Shown piece after piece: positions 16,457 to 25,446 of a DNA stretch of 64,000 bases; the first letter of the stretch is position 1, and every line of letters begins with the position of its first letter. The notes under the pieces were generated by a model. The model was not told the origin of the DNA. It saw nothing but the letters and a program-made list of their open reading frames with translations, and did not search any database. The stretch covers positions 62,001 through 126,000 of the forward strand of contig CAVVYA010000015.1 in the NCBI GenBank assembly GCA_963752345.1. Direction: 5' to 3'. Made by a program: the position numbers and the translations under genes. Source of the DNA: CAVVYA01 sp963752345 (GTDB lineage: Bacteria > Pseudomonadota > Alphaproteobacteria > SMXQ01).

Positions 16457-17590
16457 ATGTCTGTCGATGACGATCTCCTCGCTCTGATCGGAAGCATTTA
16501 CAACTCGGCGGTCGACGAGACCCAGTGGCCGGAAACCATGCGGCGGCTGATCGCGGTCACCGATAGCCGCGCCGCGTCGTTTTGCATTCTCGACAGTTCG
16601 GACCAGCCGCGGCTGGCCACCTTCCATCAGATCAATTTCGCACCCGACCACATCGAGGAATATCTCGACTACATGATTCCGCATGATCCGACGATCCAAC
16701 ATATCGTCGCTCATCCGGAGCAGAAGATTCACCACGATGGCAGCTTCATCAGCGAACGGGAGAAGGACCGCCACATCTATTTCGATTGGCACCACAGGTT
16801 CAGCGACACGCGTCATCGCGTCGCGGGCATCATCCGTCCCGCACCGGATATCCAATCCGGCGTCACCATCCACCGCACGCGCGGGCAGGGCGATTTCGAT
16901 CCTGAGCTGCTCCGCCGCTTCACCATGCTGTTCCGCCATATCGAGCGTGCGCTGCAGATCGGTTTCCGGCTCGGCACTTTGGGCAGCCTGCAGCAAATCA
17001 CCCTCGCGCTGCTCGATCGCAATCCTTTGGCGATCGTCCTGCTCGACGAAAAGGGACGCGTGATTCTTGCCAACCAGGCCGCCCGCGAATTGGCCGAGAG
17101 CGGCGATGGGGTGACCATTGCCGATGACTCGTTGGCCCTGGTCCGGCGGGTCGACGATGCCATGTTGCAGCGGATGATCGGCGATGCCATCAAGGCCCCG
17201 AGCCACAGCGGTGCCGTTCCTGGCGGGGCGATGTCGGCGTTGCGTCCGTCCGGCAAGCGGCCATTTTCAATTCTGGTTTCGCCGCTGTCGCCGCACAGCT
17301 TCCTGATGACGACGCTGCGTCCCACCGTATGCGTGGTGATCGCCGACCCGGAAAAACGCGCGCTGATTCCAACCGACCGGTTGCGCGCCGTGTATGGGCT
17401 CACGCGGTCCGAGGCCCGCTTGGCTGCGCAGTTGGCGGCAGGCGAGGATTTGCGATCGGCCGCTGCGACGCTCGGCATCGGCTATGCCACCGCGCGCACG
17501 CAGCTCACCGCGATTTTCCGCAAGACCGAAACGAGGCGGCAAGGCGAACTGATCAAGCTGCTGCTGACCGCCGCGACGCCCAGCGGCTGA
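16457..17590 (+). CDS. LuxR-family helix-turn-helix regulator with PAS-like sensor region
   Basis: 377 residues. The N-terminal ~180 residues look like a ligand-sensing region. A PAS-like segment follows (IVLLDEKGRVILANQAARELAE). The C terminus is a LuxR-type HTH (YGLTRSEARLAAQLAAGEDL, LGIGYATARTQLTAIFRKTE). Such regulators often neighbour secreted adhesin-like genes. It is transcribed toward the PEP-CTERM beta-helix protein at 17931 and may control it, but no operator is visible. Confidence 0.75.
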   Translation: MSVDDDLLALIGSIYNSAVDETQWPETMRRLIAVTDSRAASFCILDSSDQPRLATFHQINFAPDHIEEYLDYMIPHDPTIQHIVAHPEQKIHHDGSFISEREKDRHIYFDWHHRFSDTRHRVAGIIRPAPDIQSGVTIHRTRGQGDFDPELLRRFTMLFRHIERALQIGFRLGTLGSLQQITLALLDRNPLAIVLLDEKGRVILANQAARELAESGDGVTIADDSLALVRRVDDAMLQRMIGDAIKAPSHSGAVPGGAMSALRPSGKRPFSILVSPLSPHSFLMTTLRPTVCVVIADPEKRALIPTDRLRAVYGLTRSEARLAAQLAAGEDLRSAAATLGIGYATARTQLTAIFRKTETRRQGELIKLLLTAATPSG

Positions 17591-17930
17591 CCCGCGCCGG
17601 CGTATGGCGTCAGCCATTCGCATGATGCCGCCTGTCTTTACAATGCGCGTGCCGCATAAGTCAGGGACGTGGGCCTTAAACCCATGATTTGACTGAAAGT
17701 CCCGCTCGATCTCATGCATTTGATAGTGTCGTCTGGACTGACAGGCCGGCGCTTCGGCATGCGCGTATGCGGCAGAAAGGGCCGACTCTCGGGGCTGGCA
17801 TGGATCCTGCTGTGGATCGGTCGGCAGTGACTTTGCATCGACACAAGGGCCCCCGCGGCAATCGGCAGCGGATCCGCGAGGTGCAGAGCTGCCGCGAAGA
17901 TGCAGTTTGTGTCAGTCAAGGGAGGAAACG
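17591..17930. other. Non-coding leader of the 17931 gene
   Basis: 340 bases with no convincing gene. A ribosome binding site (GGAGGAAACG) ends at 17930. The spacing suggests that promoter and regulator sites lie here, but none can be pinned down by eye. Confidence 0.4.
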
Positions 17931-19547
17931 ATGGTGGCCGAGGGACGTCATGCGGTGCGGCGGGTAAAGATTCATTCGCCATTCGACGGCCATGTTATCG
18001 CCAAGGCGGCGCGCATCGCCGCCCTCACCGGTCTTGCAACATCGCTGATCGCCTTGTCGGCCCATGCCACGGTGATCACCTCCGGCTCGGTCTTTCCGGG
18101 CACCCTGACCACGAATCCCACGACCACGAACCAGATCACCGTCGGCTTCGGTATGACGCCCGGCAGCCTGCAGATCGACGCGAGCGCGGCCGGCAACGGA
18201 TTCACCACCGTCACAGGCAATTTTGCGGGCAGCACCGGCGCCGTCGCCGGTTCCGGCGCCGGCGCTGTCGGCACCATTTCGGTGATCGGTGACGGCACCG
18301 CGGGCTCGGCGACCTTGACGACGAGATCGATCATCGCCGGCGCGAGCGGCGGCGATGGCACCTTGACCGTTCAGAATGGCGGCTTGATGCAGGCTACCGG
18401 CACGGGCAACATCGTGCAGGCCGGCAACAGCAACTCGACCGGCACGATCACGGTGGATGGCGCAAACTCCGCCCTGACCTCGGCGGCACGCATCCAGATC
18501 GGCGGCTTCACGTCGTCCAGCGGAACCATGACCGTTTCCAATGGCGGCCACGTGACGAGCGGCACCGACGCGGGCTTTTTGGATGGCGCCGTCGAGATCG
18601 GAACGGGCGACGGCGCCACCGGCGCAGTCACCGTCACGGGGCCTGGCTCGACTTTGACCACGAACGGATTGATTGTCGGCAGCGGCAATGTCGCCGGTGC
18701 GATTGCCAATACCGGAAGCCTCACGATCCAGAACGGCGGTACGGTGACGGCCAACGCGGCGTCGAATTTCGACGGCGTCGTTTCCGTCGGCTCGAAGACG
18801 GGTTCGCAGATCACCGTGACCGGCGCCGGATCCAGCCTGCAGGTGGGCGCCATCGCCAGCCCGAAATTCTTCGCCGGCAAAGAACTTCTCGTCGGCGGAT
18901 TCGGCGAGGGCACACTGCTGGTCGATCAGTCTGGGTTGGTGAACGCGGCCGGCGCCAATGTGCTGGTGGGCGGCGGAGCCTTTGGCACGAATTTCGATTC
19001 GGGCACGCTGACGGTGAAAAACGGCGGCAATGTCATTGCCAACACCGTATTCGTCAATCAGAACGGCCTGCTGAACGGCGCCAACGGCACGATCACCGGC
19101 GATGTCACCTTGAACGGCGGCACCCTGTCGCCCGGCAACTCGCCCGGCACCATGACGATCCTCGGCGATCTGTCGCTGCTGAGCGGCCAATTGGATCTCG
19201 AGATCGACCTGGGTATCGCCGATCTGCTGAATGTCACGGGAAACGTGCTGTTCGGCACCGGCCTGACGCTCAACCTGATCTTCGATTATGCGCCGGCGTT
19301 CGGCGATCTGTTCCACATCGAAGATTTCTTTAGCGGTTTCTCGTCGTTCGATTTCGATCCAGGTTTCGACTTTGCCTCTCAGCTCAAGGTGACGGGCCTT
19401 GCCGACACGAGCTTTGTCACCGTCAGCCTTGGCAACGAGAACGTCTCTTTCGGGTCGCCCACAGTGCCCGTTCCGGAGCCGGCCACCCTGGCTCTGCTCG
19501 GCATGGGGCTGCTCGGTCTCGCGTTGGCGCGTCGCCGGGCGGCCTGA
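17931..19547 (+). CDS. Autotransporter-like beta-helix protein with PEP-CTERM signal
   Basis: 538 residues starting at the ATG right after GGAGGAAACG. A signal peptide ends ALSAHA. The body consists of repeated strand-turn units (GTLTVQNGG, GTMTVSNGG, SLTIQNGGTVTANA, GTLTVKNGG) as in autotransporter passenger proteins, then GTLSPGNSPGTMTILGDL. The C terminus is PVPEPATLALLGMGLLGL plus ARRRAA, the exosortase sorting signal. It is probably an adhesive or matrix surface protein. It sits between phage scaffold and capsid genes. Confidence 0.82.
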   Translation: MVAEGRHAVRRVKIHSPFDGHVIAKAARIAALTGLATSLIALSAHATVITSGSVFPGTLTTNPTTTNQITVGFGMTPGSLQIDASAAGNGFTTVTGNFAGSTGAVAGSGAGAVGTISVIGDGTAGSATLTTRSIIAGASGGDGTLTVQNGGLMQATGTGNIVQAGNSNSTGTITVDGANSALTSAARIQIGGFTSSSGTMTVSNGGHVTSGTDAGFLDGAVEIGTGDGATGAVTVTGPGSTLTTNGLIVGSGNVAGAIANTGSLTIQNGGTVTANAASNFDGVVSVGSKTGSQITVTGAGSSLQVGAIASPKFFAGKELLVGGFGEGTLLVDQSGLVNAAGANVLVGGGAFGTNFDSGTLTVKNGGNVIANTVFVNQNGLLNGANGTITGDVTLNGGTLSPGNSPGTMTILGDLSLLSGQLDLEIDLGIADLLNVTGNVLFGTGLTLNLIFDYAPAFGDLFHIEDFFSGFSSFDFDPGFDFASQLKVTGLADTSFVTVSLGNENVSFGSPTVPVPEPATLALLGMGLLGLALARRRAA

Positions 19548-19654
19548 TCATAGAGGACGTCGCAGTTAAACTCCGGGCAGCCGCAAGGTCCGGTTGACAC
19601 CCTGAAAGCAGGGCGCCGAAGGCGGCGGTCCGCCTAGGAGCACGGGTCCGCAGA

Positions 19655-19702
19655 AAGCCGCTTTGGCACCACCGCATCGGTGGCGCCAGGGCGGCTTTTT
19701 TC
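19655..19702 (+). terminator. Strong rho-independent terminator
   Basis: AAGCCGC and CACCACCG pair with CGGTGG and GCGGCTT, followed by TTTTTTC. It separates the PEP-CTERM gene from the capsid gene. Confidence 0.75.
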
Positions 19703-19757
19703 ATGCGGGCAGCCCCTCCGGTCAAACGCAACCGCATCTGACAGGAGGGACATTCAC

Positions 19758-20618
19758 ATGTCCGACCAGATCACCGCGGCCTTTGTCCAGCAATACAAGG
19801 GCACGCTCTACAATCTCGTGCAACAGAAGGGCTCGCGCCTGCGCGAGGCCGTGACGGTCGAGGCCGTCAACGGCGAGTTCGGCTATTTCGACCAGATCGG
19901 CGCCACCGCGGCGATCGAACGCACCAGCCGTCATTCCGATTCGCCCCTGGTGAACACGCCGCACTCGCGGCGCCAGGTCACCATGCGCGATTTCGAATGG
20001 GGCGATCTCATCGACAACCCGGACAAGGTCCGGCTGCTGATCGATCCGTCTTCCACCTACCTGCAATCCGCCATGTGGGCGCTCGGACGCAAGGTGGACG
20101 ACATCCTGATCGACGCGGCGCTCGGCACGGCGAAGACCGGCAAGGCCGGGGCCACGTCGGTCGCCTTGCCGGCCGGCCAGAAGATCGCGGCCTCGGCGAC
20201 CGGGCTCAACCTGACCAAGCTGCTCAGCGCCAAGGAGACGCTCGACAAGAACGATGTCGATCCGGACGACCCGCGCTTCGTCGCCGTCACCGCCAAGCAG
20301 GTCACCGACCTGCTGAACACGACGGAAATCAAATCGTCCGATTACAACACCGTGAAGGCGCTGGCCCAGGGCGAGATCGACAGCTTCCTCGGCTTCAAGT
20401 TCATCCGCGTTCAGCGGGTGACCGCCGTGGGCAACATGCGGCAGTGCATTGCCTGGGCCAAGTCGGGCCTTCTGCTCGCGCTCGGCGCCGACATCAAGGG
20501 CCGCGTCATCGAGCGGCCGGACAAATCCTTCTCCGTCTACGCCTATGCCTCGCTGTCGTGCGGCGCGAGCCGCATGGAGGAGGAAAAGGTCGTCCAGGTC
20601 GATTGCCAGGAATCGTAA
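19758..20618 (+). CDS. Phage major capsid protein
   Basis: 286 residues of the podovirus-type capsid family: NLVQQKGSRLREAVTVE, RRQVTMRDFEWGDLIDNPDK, DDPRFVAVTAKQVTDLLN and RMEEEKVVQVDCQES. ACAGGAGGGA lies eight bases before the ATG. It normally follows the scaffold gene but is separated from it here by about 7 kb of cargo. Confidence 0.85.
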   Translation: MSDQITAAFVQQYKGTLYNLVQQKGSRLREAVTVEAVNGEFGYFDQIGATAAIERTSRHSDSPLVNTPHSRRQVTMRDFEWGDLIDNPDKVRLLIDPSSTYLQSAMWALGRKVDDILIDAALGTAKTGKAGATSVALPAGQKIAASATGLNLTKLLSAKETLDKNDVDPDDPRFVAVTAKQVTDLLNTTEIKSSDYNTVKALAQGEIDSFLGFKFIRVQRVTAVGNMRQCIAWAKSGLLLALGADIKGRVIERPDKSFSVYAYASLSCGASRMEEEKVVQVDCQES

Positions 20619-20647
20619 CCGCCATATCCCGATTGGAGAACTGAACC

Positions 20648-21073
20648 ATGTCTGCTGAAAAAGGCCTCAACATGGCCGCCCTGACGTCGTTTCCGGTCGC
20701 CTATCCGGATACGGCCCAGGTCGGCGGGCGCGTGCGGGTGTTCTACGATACCTTCACCGCATCCACCATCGCGGCCGGCTCGACCATCGACATCGCGCGC
20801 CTGCCGAAAGGTGCCAGGGTGTGGGACGTCCACATCTTCCACGACGCTCTCAACGCCTCCGCCACGCTCACCGTCGGCGACGCGGTGTCCGCCAACCGCT
20901 ACATCGCCGCGTTCGCCACCGGCTCCGCCGGCAAGCAGACGATGACGGGCACCAACGGCCAGGCCACCGGCGTCGGCTTCCAACAGCCGGCCGAGACCAC
21001 CGTCATCATCACCACGGCCGGCGCCGCCATCACCGGCACCATCCGTTCGGTCGTGTATTACACGCTCGATTGA
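20648..21073 (+). CDS. Phage head-associated beta-rich protein
   Basis: 141 residues, with VGGRVRVFYDTFTASTIAAGSTIDIARLPKGARVW and a repetitive Thr/Ala/Gly beta pattern. Its position directly after the capsid gene suggests a head decoration or completion protein. The last codons and the stop are repeated three more times downstream. Confidence 0.6.
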   Translation: MSAEKGLNMAALTSFPVAYPDTAQVGGRVRVFYDTFTASTIAAGSTIDIARLPKGARVWDVHIFHDALNASATLTVGDAVSANRYIAAFATGSAGKQTMTGTNGQATGVGFQQPAETTVIITTAGAAITGTIRSVVYYTLD

Positions 21074-21146
21074 TGGGTCGTACGACACGCTCGATGATGG
21101 GCGTACTACACGCTCGACTGACGGGCCGTACGACACACGGATTGAG
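21049..21146 (+). repeat. Tandem repeat of the 3' end (with stop codon) of the 20648 gene
   Basis: Four units of 26, 24, 24 and 24 bases, each of the form GGGxCGTAC(G/T)ACACGCTCGA-TGA. The first encodes the authentic VVYYTLD end. The others are non-translated copies that keep a TGA at the same place. Confidence 0.75.
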
Positions 21147-21176
21147 CACGCGTAAAACGAGCCCCGCCGCCTCGTT

Positions 21177-21285
21177 CCCTCCCCCTTGTGGGGGAGGGGC
21201 AGGGTGGGGGGCGCAATGACCGTGGGGAGCGTCGATGCCGAATGACAATCACCCCCACCCAACCTCCCCCATCGAGGGGGAGGGG
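21177..21285. repeat. CTCCCC-type palindromic intergenic repeat, copy 2 (inverted)
   Basis: Arms CCCTTGTGGGGGAGGGGCAG and CCCAACCTCCCCCATCGAGG. Same element as at 12477-12590 in reverse orientation, again inside the phage structural cluster. Confidence 0.7.
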
Positions 21286-21332
21286 AAGAAAAGAACCTAG
21301 CCTCGCGCCGCACCAGGACGGGATACGTTGCC

Positions 21333-21938
21333 ATGACAACCTCCGTGGTTTCGATCTGCAACACGGCGCTCGACCTGCTCGGCGCCGACCCCATCACCTC
21401 GCTCGCCGACGACAGCAAGGCGGCGCGCTTCTGCGCCCGCAATTACGAGCGGGTGCGCGACGCGGTGCTGCGCGCCTATCCGTGGAACTGCGCCCTGGCG
21501 CGCGCCGCCCTGGCCGCCCTCGCCGAAGCGCCGGCCTGGGGCTACGCCCGGCAGTATCCGCTGCCCGAGGGGCCGAGCCCGGCCTATTGCCTGCGCGTGC
21601 TCGCGATCGACGGCGAGGCGGATCTCGGGCTCGCCTACAAGATCGAGGGCCGCCGCATCCTGACCGACGAGGACGCGCCGCTCGCGCTGCTCTACATCGC
21701 CCGCCTCGACGATCCGGCCCAGTTCGATCCGCTGCTCGCCGACGCCATCGCCGCGCGCCTCGCGCTCGACGCCGCCTATCCGCTGGCCGGCTCGGTGTCG
21801 CTCGCCCAGGCCATGAGCCAGGCCTACGCCGAGAAGCTCGCCGAGGCGCGCCAGGTCGATTCCCAGGAGGGCACGCCCGACACGCTGGTTGCCGGCGACT
21901 GGCTCGAGAGGGTTCTTTTTTTTTTTTTTTTTTTTTGA
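21333..21938 (+). CDS. Tail tubular protein A (T7 gp11-like), 3' end disrupted
   Basis: Adaptor between portal and nozzle. MTTSVVSICNTALDLLGADPI, the central RDAVLRAYPWNCALARAALA and the end LAEARQVDSQEGTPDTLVAGDWLE are characteristic of the family. After DWLE the reading runs into a 21-base T tract (LFFFFFFF) and stops, so the final few residues are replaced by an AT-rich insertion. Confidence 0.82.
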   Translation: MTTSVVSICNTALDLLGADPITSLADDSKAARFCARNYERVRDAVLRAYPWNCALARAALAALAEAPAWGYARQYPLPEGPSPAYCLRVLAIDGEADLGLAYKIEGRRILTDEDAPLALLYIARLDDPAQFDPLLADAIAARLALDAAYPLAGSVSLAQAMSQAYAEKLAEARQVDSQEGTPDTLVAGDWLERVLFFFFFF

Positions 21939-22068
21939 TTTCGCATAAGGTGCGATTAGCGTGATGGTAGTTAGTAATTTGTGTGGCTAAGTTTTTAGTA
22001 GGTAATAGCTAAGTAGTAACTAATATTGTAATTTATATTATTAAAAAAAAAATAAAGCTTATAAAAAT
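21912..22068. other. AT-rich insertion with T21 tract between tail genes
   Basis: Begins with 21 consecutive T (21916-21936), followed by ~120 bases of strongly AT-rich DNA ending in an A10 stretch and TAAAGCTTATAAAAATCG, within DNA of ~70% GC. It replaces the last codons of tail tubular A and ends just before the start of tail tubular B. It contains a small dyad TCGCAtaaggTGCGA and an 11-base match to a XerC-arm consensus (ATTTCGCATAA at 21938-21948). It could be an inserted element or an assembly artefact. Confidence 0.6.
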
Positions 22069-22079
22069 CGAGGTTCTGG

Positions 22080-24235
22080 ATGGCCCGCGTCACGCCGATC
22101 ATCTTCAACACCAATGGCGGCGAGTGGAGCCCGAACCTCTATGGGCGCGTCGACATCGCCAAATACAACAACAGCTTCCGCGCGGTGCGCAATTTCATCC
22201 CGCTGGTGCAGGGGCCCTCGACGCGGCGCCCGGGCTTCCACTTCGTCGCCGCGACCAAGGGCGATGGCGTCGTCAACCTCATCCCGTTCGAGTTCTCCAC
22301 CGTGCAGGCCTATGTCATCGAGGCCGGCCACCAGTATTTCCGCTTCTACAAGGACCGCGGCCAGATCCTGTCGGGCGTATCCGCTTACGAGATCGCCTCG
22401 CCCTACCTGGCCGACCAGGTGGCGGATCTCAAATGGGCGCAGTCGGCCGACGTGCTCTATCTCACCCATCCGTCCTGCGCGCCGCGCAAGCTGTCGCGCA
22501 CCGGGCACACGAGCTGGACGCTGAACGCGATCGAGTTCCTCGACGGTCCCTATCTCGACCAGAACACGGCGGCCTACAAGACCCTGGCGCCGTCCGGCAC
22601 GGCGGTGAATGCCAGCGTCACCATCGCCGCGGGCGTGTCGAAGCTGGTGAGCGGCGCGGCCGACAACGGGGCGGGCCTGGTCCGCCTGACCTCGCCGCCC
22701 CGACCTCAAACCGCATTTGGTTTGGCGTCACCGGCACGGTCGCGGCCAACGGCACCTGGACCGCGACCCGGATCGACGCCACATACCGGCTTGCAGCCAG
22801 CGACGTCGGCCGGCTGGTCCGCATCAAGCACGGCGCGACCTGGGGCTATGCCAAGATCACCGCATACGGCAATCCCGGCAGCGTCACCGCCGACGTCAAA
22901 TCCGCCTTCGACCCGCGACCGCGCAAGAGCGCCTGGCATCTCGGCGCCTGGTCCGACACCACGGGCTATCCCTCCTGCGTCACCTTCCACGAGGAGCGCC
23001 TGTGCTTCGCCGGCTCGACCGAGCGTCCGCAGACCGTGTGGCTGTCGAAGTCGGGCGACTACGAGAATTTCGCGCCGACCGAAACCGACGGCGTGGTGCT
23101 GGCCGACGACGCCATCACGGTCACCATCTCCGACAACAAGGTCAACGCCATCCGCTGGATGGAATCGGGCAGCGCCTTGTTCCTCGGCACGGTCGGCGGC
23201 GAGAAGCTGATCAGCGCCAGCACGCTCGGCGAGGCGCTGACGCCGGACAACGTGACCGCCAAGGGCCAGACCACGCGCGGCTGCGCCAATGCCATGCCGG
23301 TGCGCATGGACCGCGCCATCCTGTTCATCCAGCGCGCCGCCCGCAAGCTGTTCGAGATCAGCTATTCGTTCGAGAACGACAGCTACACCGCCAAGGAGAT
23401 CTCGATCCTGGCGCAGCACCTGGCGCGCCCCATGCTCAAGCAGCTCGCCTACCAGGCGACGCCCTGGTCCGTCGTTTGGGCCGCGCGCCTGGACGGCATG
23501 CTGGTCGGCATCACCTACGAGCGCGACCAGGAGGCGCTCGCCTGGCACGCCCATCCCGTGGGCGGCGCCGATGCCAGGGTGCTGTCGCTCGCCTGCATCC
23601 CGGGCAACGGCCAGGACGAGCTGTGGGCGGTGATCGAGCGCACCGTCGGCGGCGCGACACGGCGCTATGTCGAATATCTCGGCTACGAGTTCGCGCCGAC
23701 CGACCCGGCCGACAAGGCCGCCGCCTTCTTCGTCGATTTGGGCCTGAGCTACAGCGGTCCGCCGGTCACCGCGGTCGGCGGCCTCGACCACCTGGAGGGC
23801 CAGGTGGTGCAGGTGCTGGCCGACGGCGCGGCCCATCCCGACCGCGCGGTGGCCGGCGGCGCCATCGCGCTCGCCCGGCCGGCCTCCACCGTCCATGTCG
23901 GGCTCGGCTACCAGAGCGAGCTCGAGACCCTGGACCTCGAGGCGGGCTCGCAGACCGGCACGGCGCAGACCAAGAAGAAGCGCATCGACAAGGTCGCGGT
24001 GCGCCTGCTCGAGACGCTCGGCTGCAAGGTCGGGCGCGCCGGCCGGATGGACGAGGTGCTGTTCCGCGCCGGCGGCGACCCGATGGATGCCGGCCCGCCG
24101 CTGTTCACCGGCGACAAGACCATCGAGTTTCCCGCCGGCTGGGACACCGCCGCCACCGTGCGCGTCACCCAGGCGCAGCCCTTGCCCTGCACGGTGACGG
24201 CCATCGTGCCGAGCCTCACCACCAACGACGGCTGA
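22080..24235 (+). CDS. Tail tubular protein B (T7 gp12-like nozzle), one frameshift
   Basis: Begins MARVTPIIFNTNGGEWSPNLYGRVDIAKY...GPSTRRPGFHFV in one frame and continues from about 22700 in another (NRIWFGVTGTVAANGTW...FHEERLCFAGSTERPQTVWLSKSGDYENF) to PSLTTNDG. Together this gives ~718 residues, normal for the nozzle protein. The total length is one base short of a multiple of three, so a single missing base near 22695 would restore the gene. Confidence 0.82.
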
Positions 24236-24286
24236 TCGGCGGCCGATCTGCCGGCCCCTTCCATCCGCACGCCAGGAAGGACCGAC

Positions 24287-24807
24287 ATGTGCGTCCGTCT
24301 GCCGCGATCATGGCGGCGACCGCCCGGCGTCACCGCCATCGCCGCCATCCAGCAGGGCAGGCCCAGAAGAAGATGGCGAACTATAACGCCCGCCTGGCCG
24401 AGGACAACGCGCGTTACCAGGCCGAGCGCCAGCAGGACAAGGTGCGGCGCGTGATGGGCGCCGCGCGCGTCGCGGTCAACAAGTCCGGCATCGCCATGAG
24501 CGGTTCGCCGCTCGACGTGCTGGCCGATTCCGCGATGCAGGCCGAGCTCGACCGCCAGGCCATCCTGCGCCAGGGCGCCGCTCAGGCCGCGATGGATCGC
24601 CTCGAAGGAAGCCAGGCGATGCAGGCCGGCTATTTCGGCGCCGCGACCGCATTGCTCTCGGGCACGAGCAAGGCTATGGGCAGCGTTCGGCGGCGGCGCA
24701 CCCGCGGGCGCCGGCCGGTCGGTCTCCTTTTTCAGCGCCGGGCAAACCTTCAGCCCGGCAAACCCACCTTGCCGCTGCTCGCCTTCGGCAACCTCGCCCC
24801 TGGCTGA
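24287..24807 (+). CDS. gp14-like internal core protein, frameshifted
   Basis: Starts MCV and continues in a second frame as ATIQQGQAQKKxANYNARLAEDNARYQAE-type sequence, then GIAMSGSPLDVLADSAMQAELD and MQAGYFGAATALLSGTSKA. These are hallmark segments of the small internal virion protein (T7 gp14 family). One base appears missing near 24360 (GGCAGGCCCAG instead of GGCCAGGCCCAG). The C-terminal tail is also atypical. Confidence 0.65.
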
Positions 24808-25300
24808 AGGCCTTGGATGCGGCACTTGCGGCCGCGCCCCCGCGGTAAGCGGATCGTCCGCCACCGCTACGCCCCGCGCGGCGAGGCCGAACTCTGCTAT
24901 AATGTGCCTTCGCGTCTCACGGGCCGGGAGGGACGATGAGAGGCTGCTTGCGCTTCCTGCGGTCTGGCTCGCGCTACTGGTCCGGCATGTCCTACAATCT
25001 CGACAGGGCCGGCCAAGTGCTGACCGAAACCCAGCTCGCCTATGGCAGATGCGCCGCGCCAGGCCTTGTCCTACGCCCATTCGAGCGAGCGGCCAGAGCT
25101 GATCGCCCGGGCGGCGATGCCGCCTGTCGGGACGAGCGCAACAGTTCCGCAACGCCATGCTCGATCTCTGGCGGGGCATTATTACTGCGCCGATTACGAC
25201 ATACGCGCAGCGAACGCCGAATGCGCGACGAGATGACGGACCTGGGGTGCGGCGAGAACTTGAACGCGAGCGCGAAATCGACCGCGTGCCGCCGCCTTCC
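24808..25300 (+). pseudogene. Degenerate phage coding remnants
   Basis: Scattered fragments in different frames (LRFLRSGSRYW, AYAHSSERPELIARAAM, NAMLDLWRGIITAPITTYAQ) read like a once-continuous helical phage protein, but there is no intact frame. The sequence leads into the decayed internal-virion copy. Confidence 0.4.
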
Positions 25301-25408
25301 CGTCGGGCATGTCTCATCCGCCTCCGCATTTCAGGATTGCGGACGCGGCTTCGGTGAAAACAGCCGCCGCCATCCTCGTCCGCCACACCACAACTTCGCC
25401 TTCCTCCA

Positions 25409-25432
25409 GCCCCGCCTCGCGGGGCTTTCGCT
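25409..25432 (+). terminator. Terminator-like hairpin, copy A
   Basis: AGCCCCGCctcGCGGGGCT followed by TTCG; a slightly degraded twin of the hairpin at 28757. It lies 15-20 bases before the start of the decayed virion gene, as in copy B. Confidence 0.55.
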
Positions 25433-25446
25433 GTTCGTTCCCGCCG

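Noticed and set aside
21916..21936. T21 tract as an intrinsic terminator
   Set aside because: No GC-rich hairpin precedes it, and the tract lies inside the coding end of tail tubular A.
22706..23896. 396-residue minus-strand frame opposite tail tubular B
   Set aside because: Shadow of the conserved plus-strand gene; no domain and no ribosome binding site.
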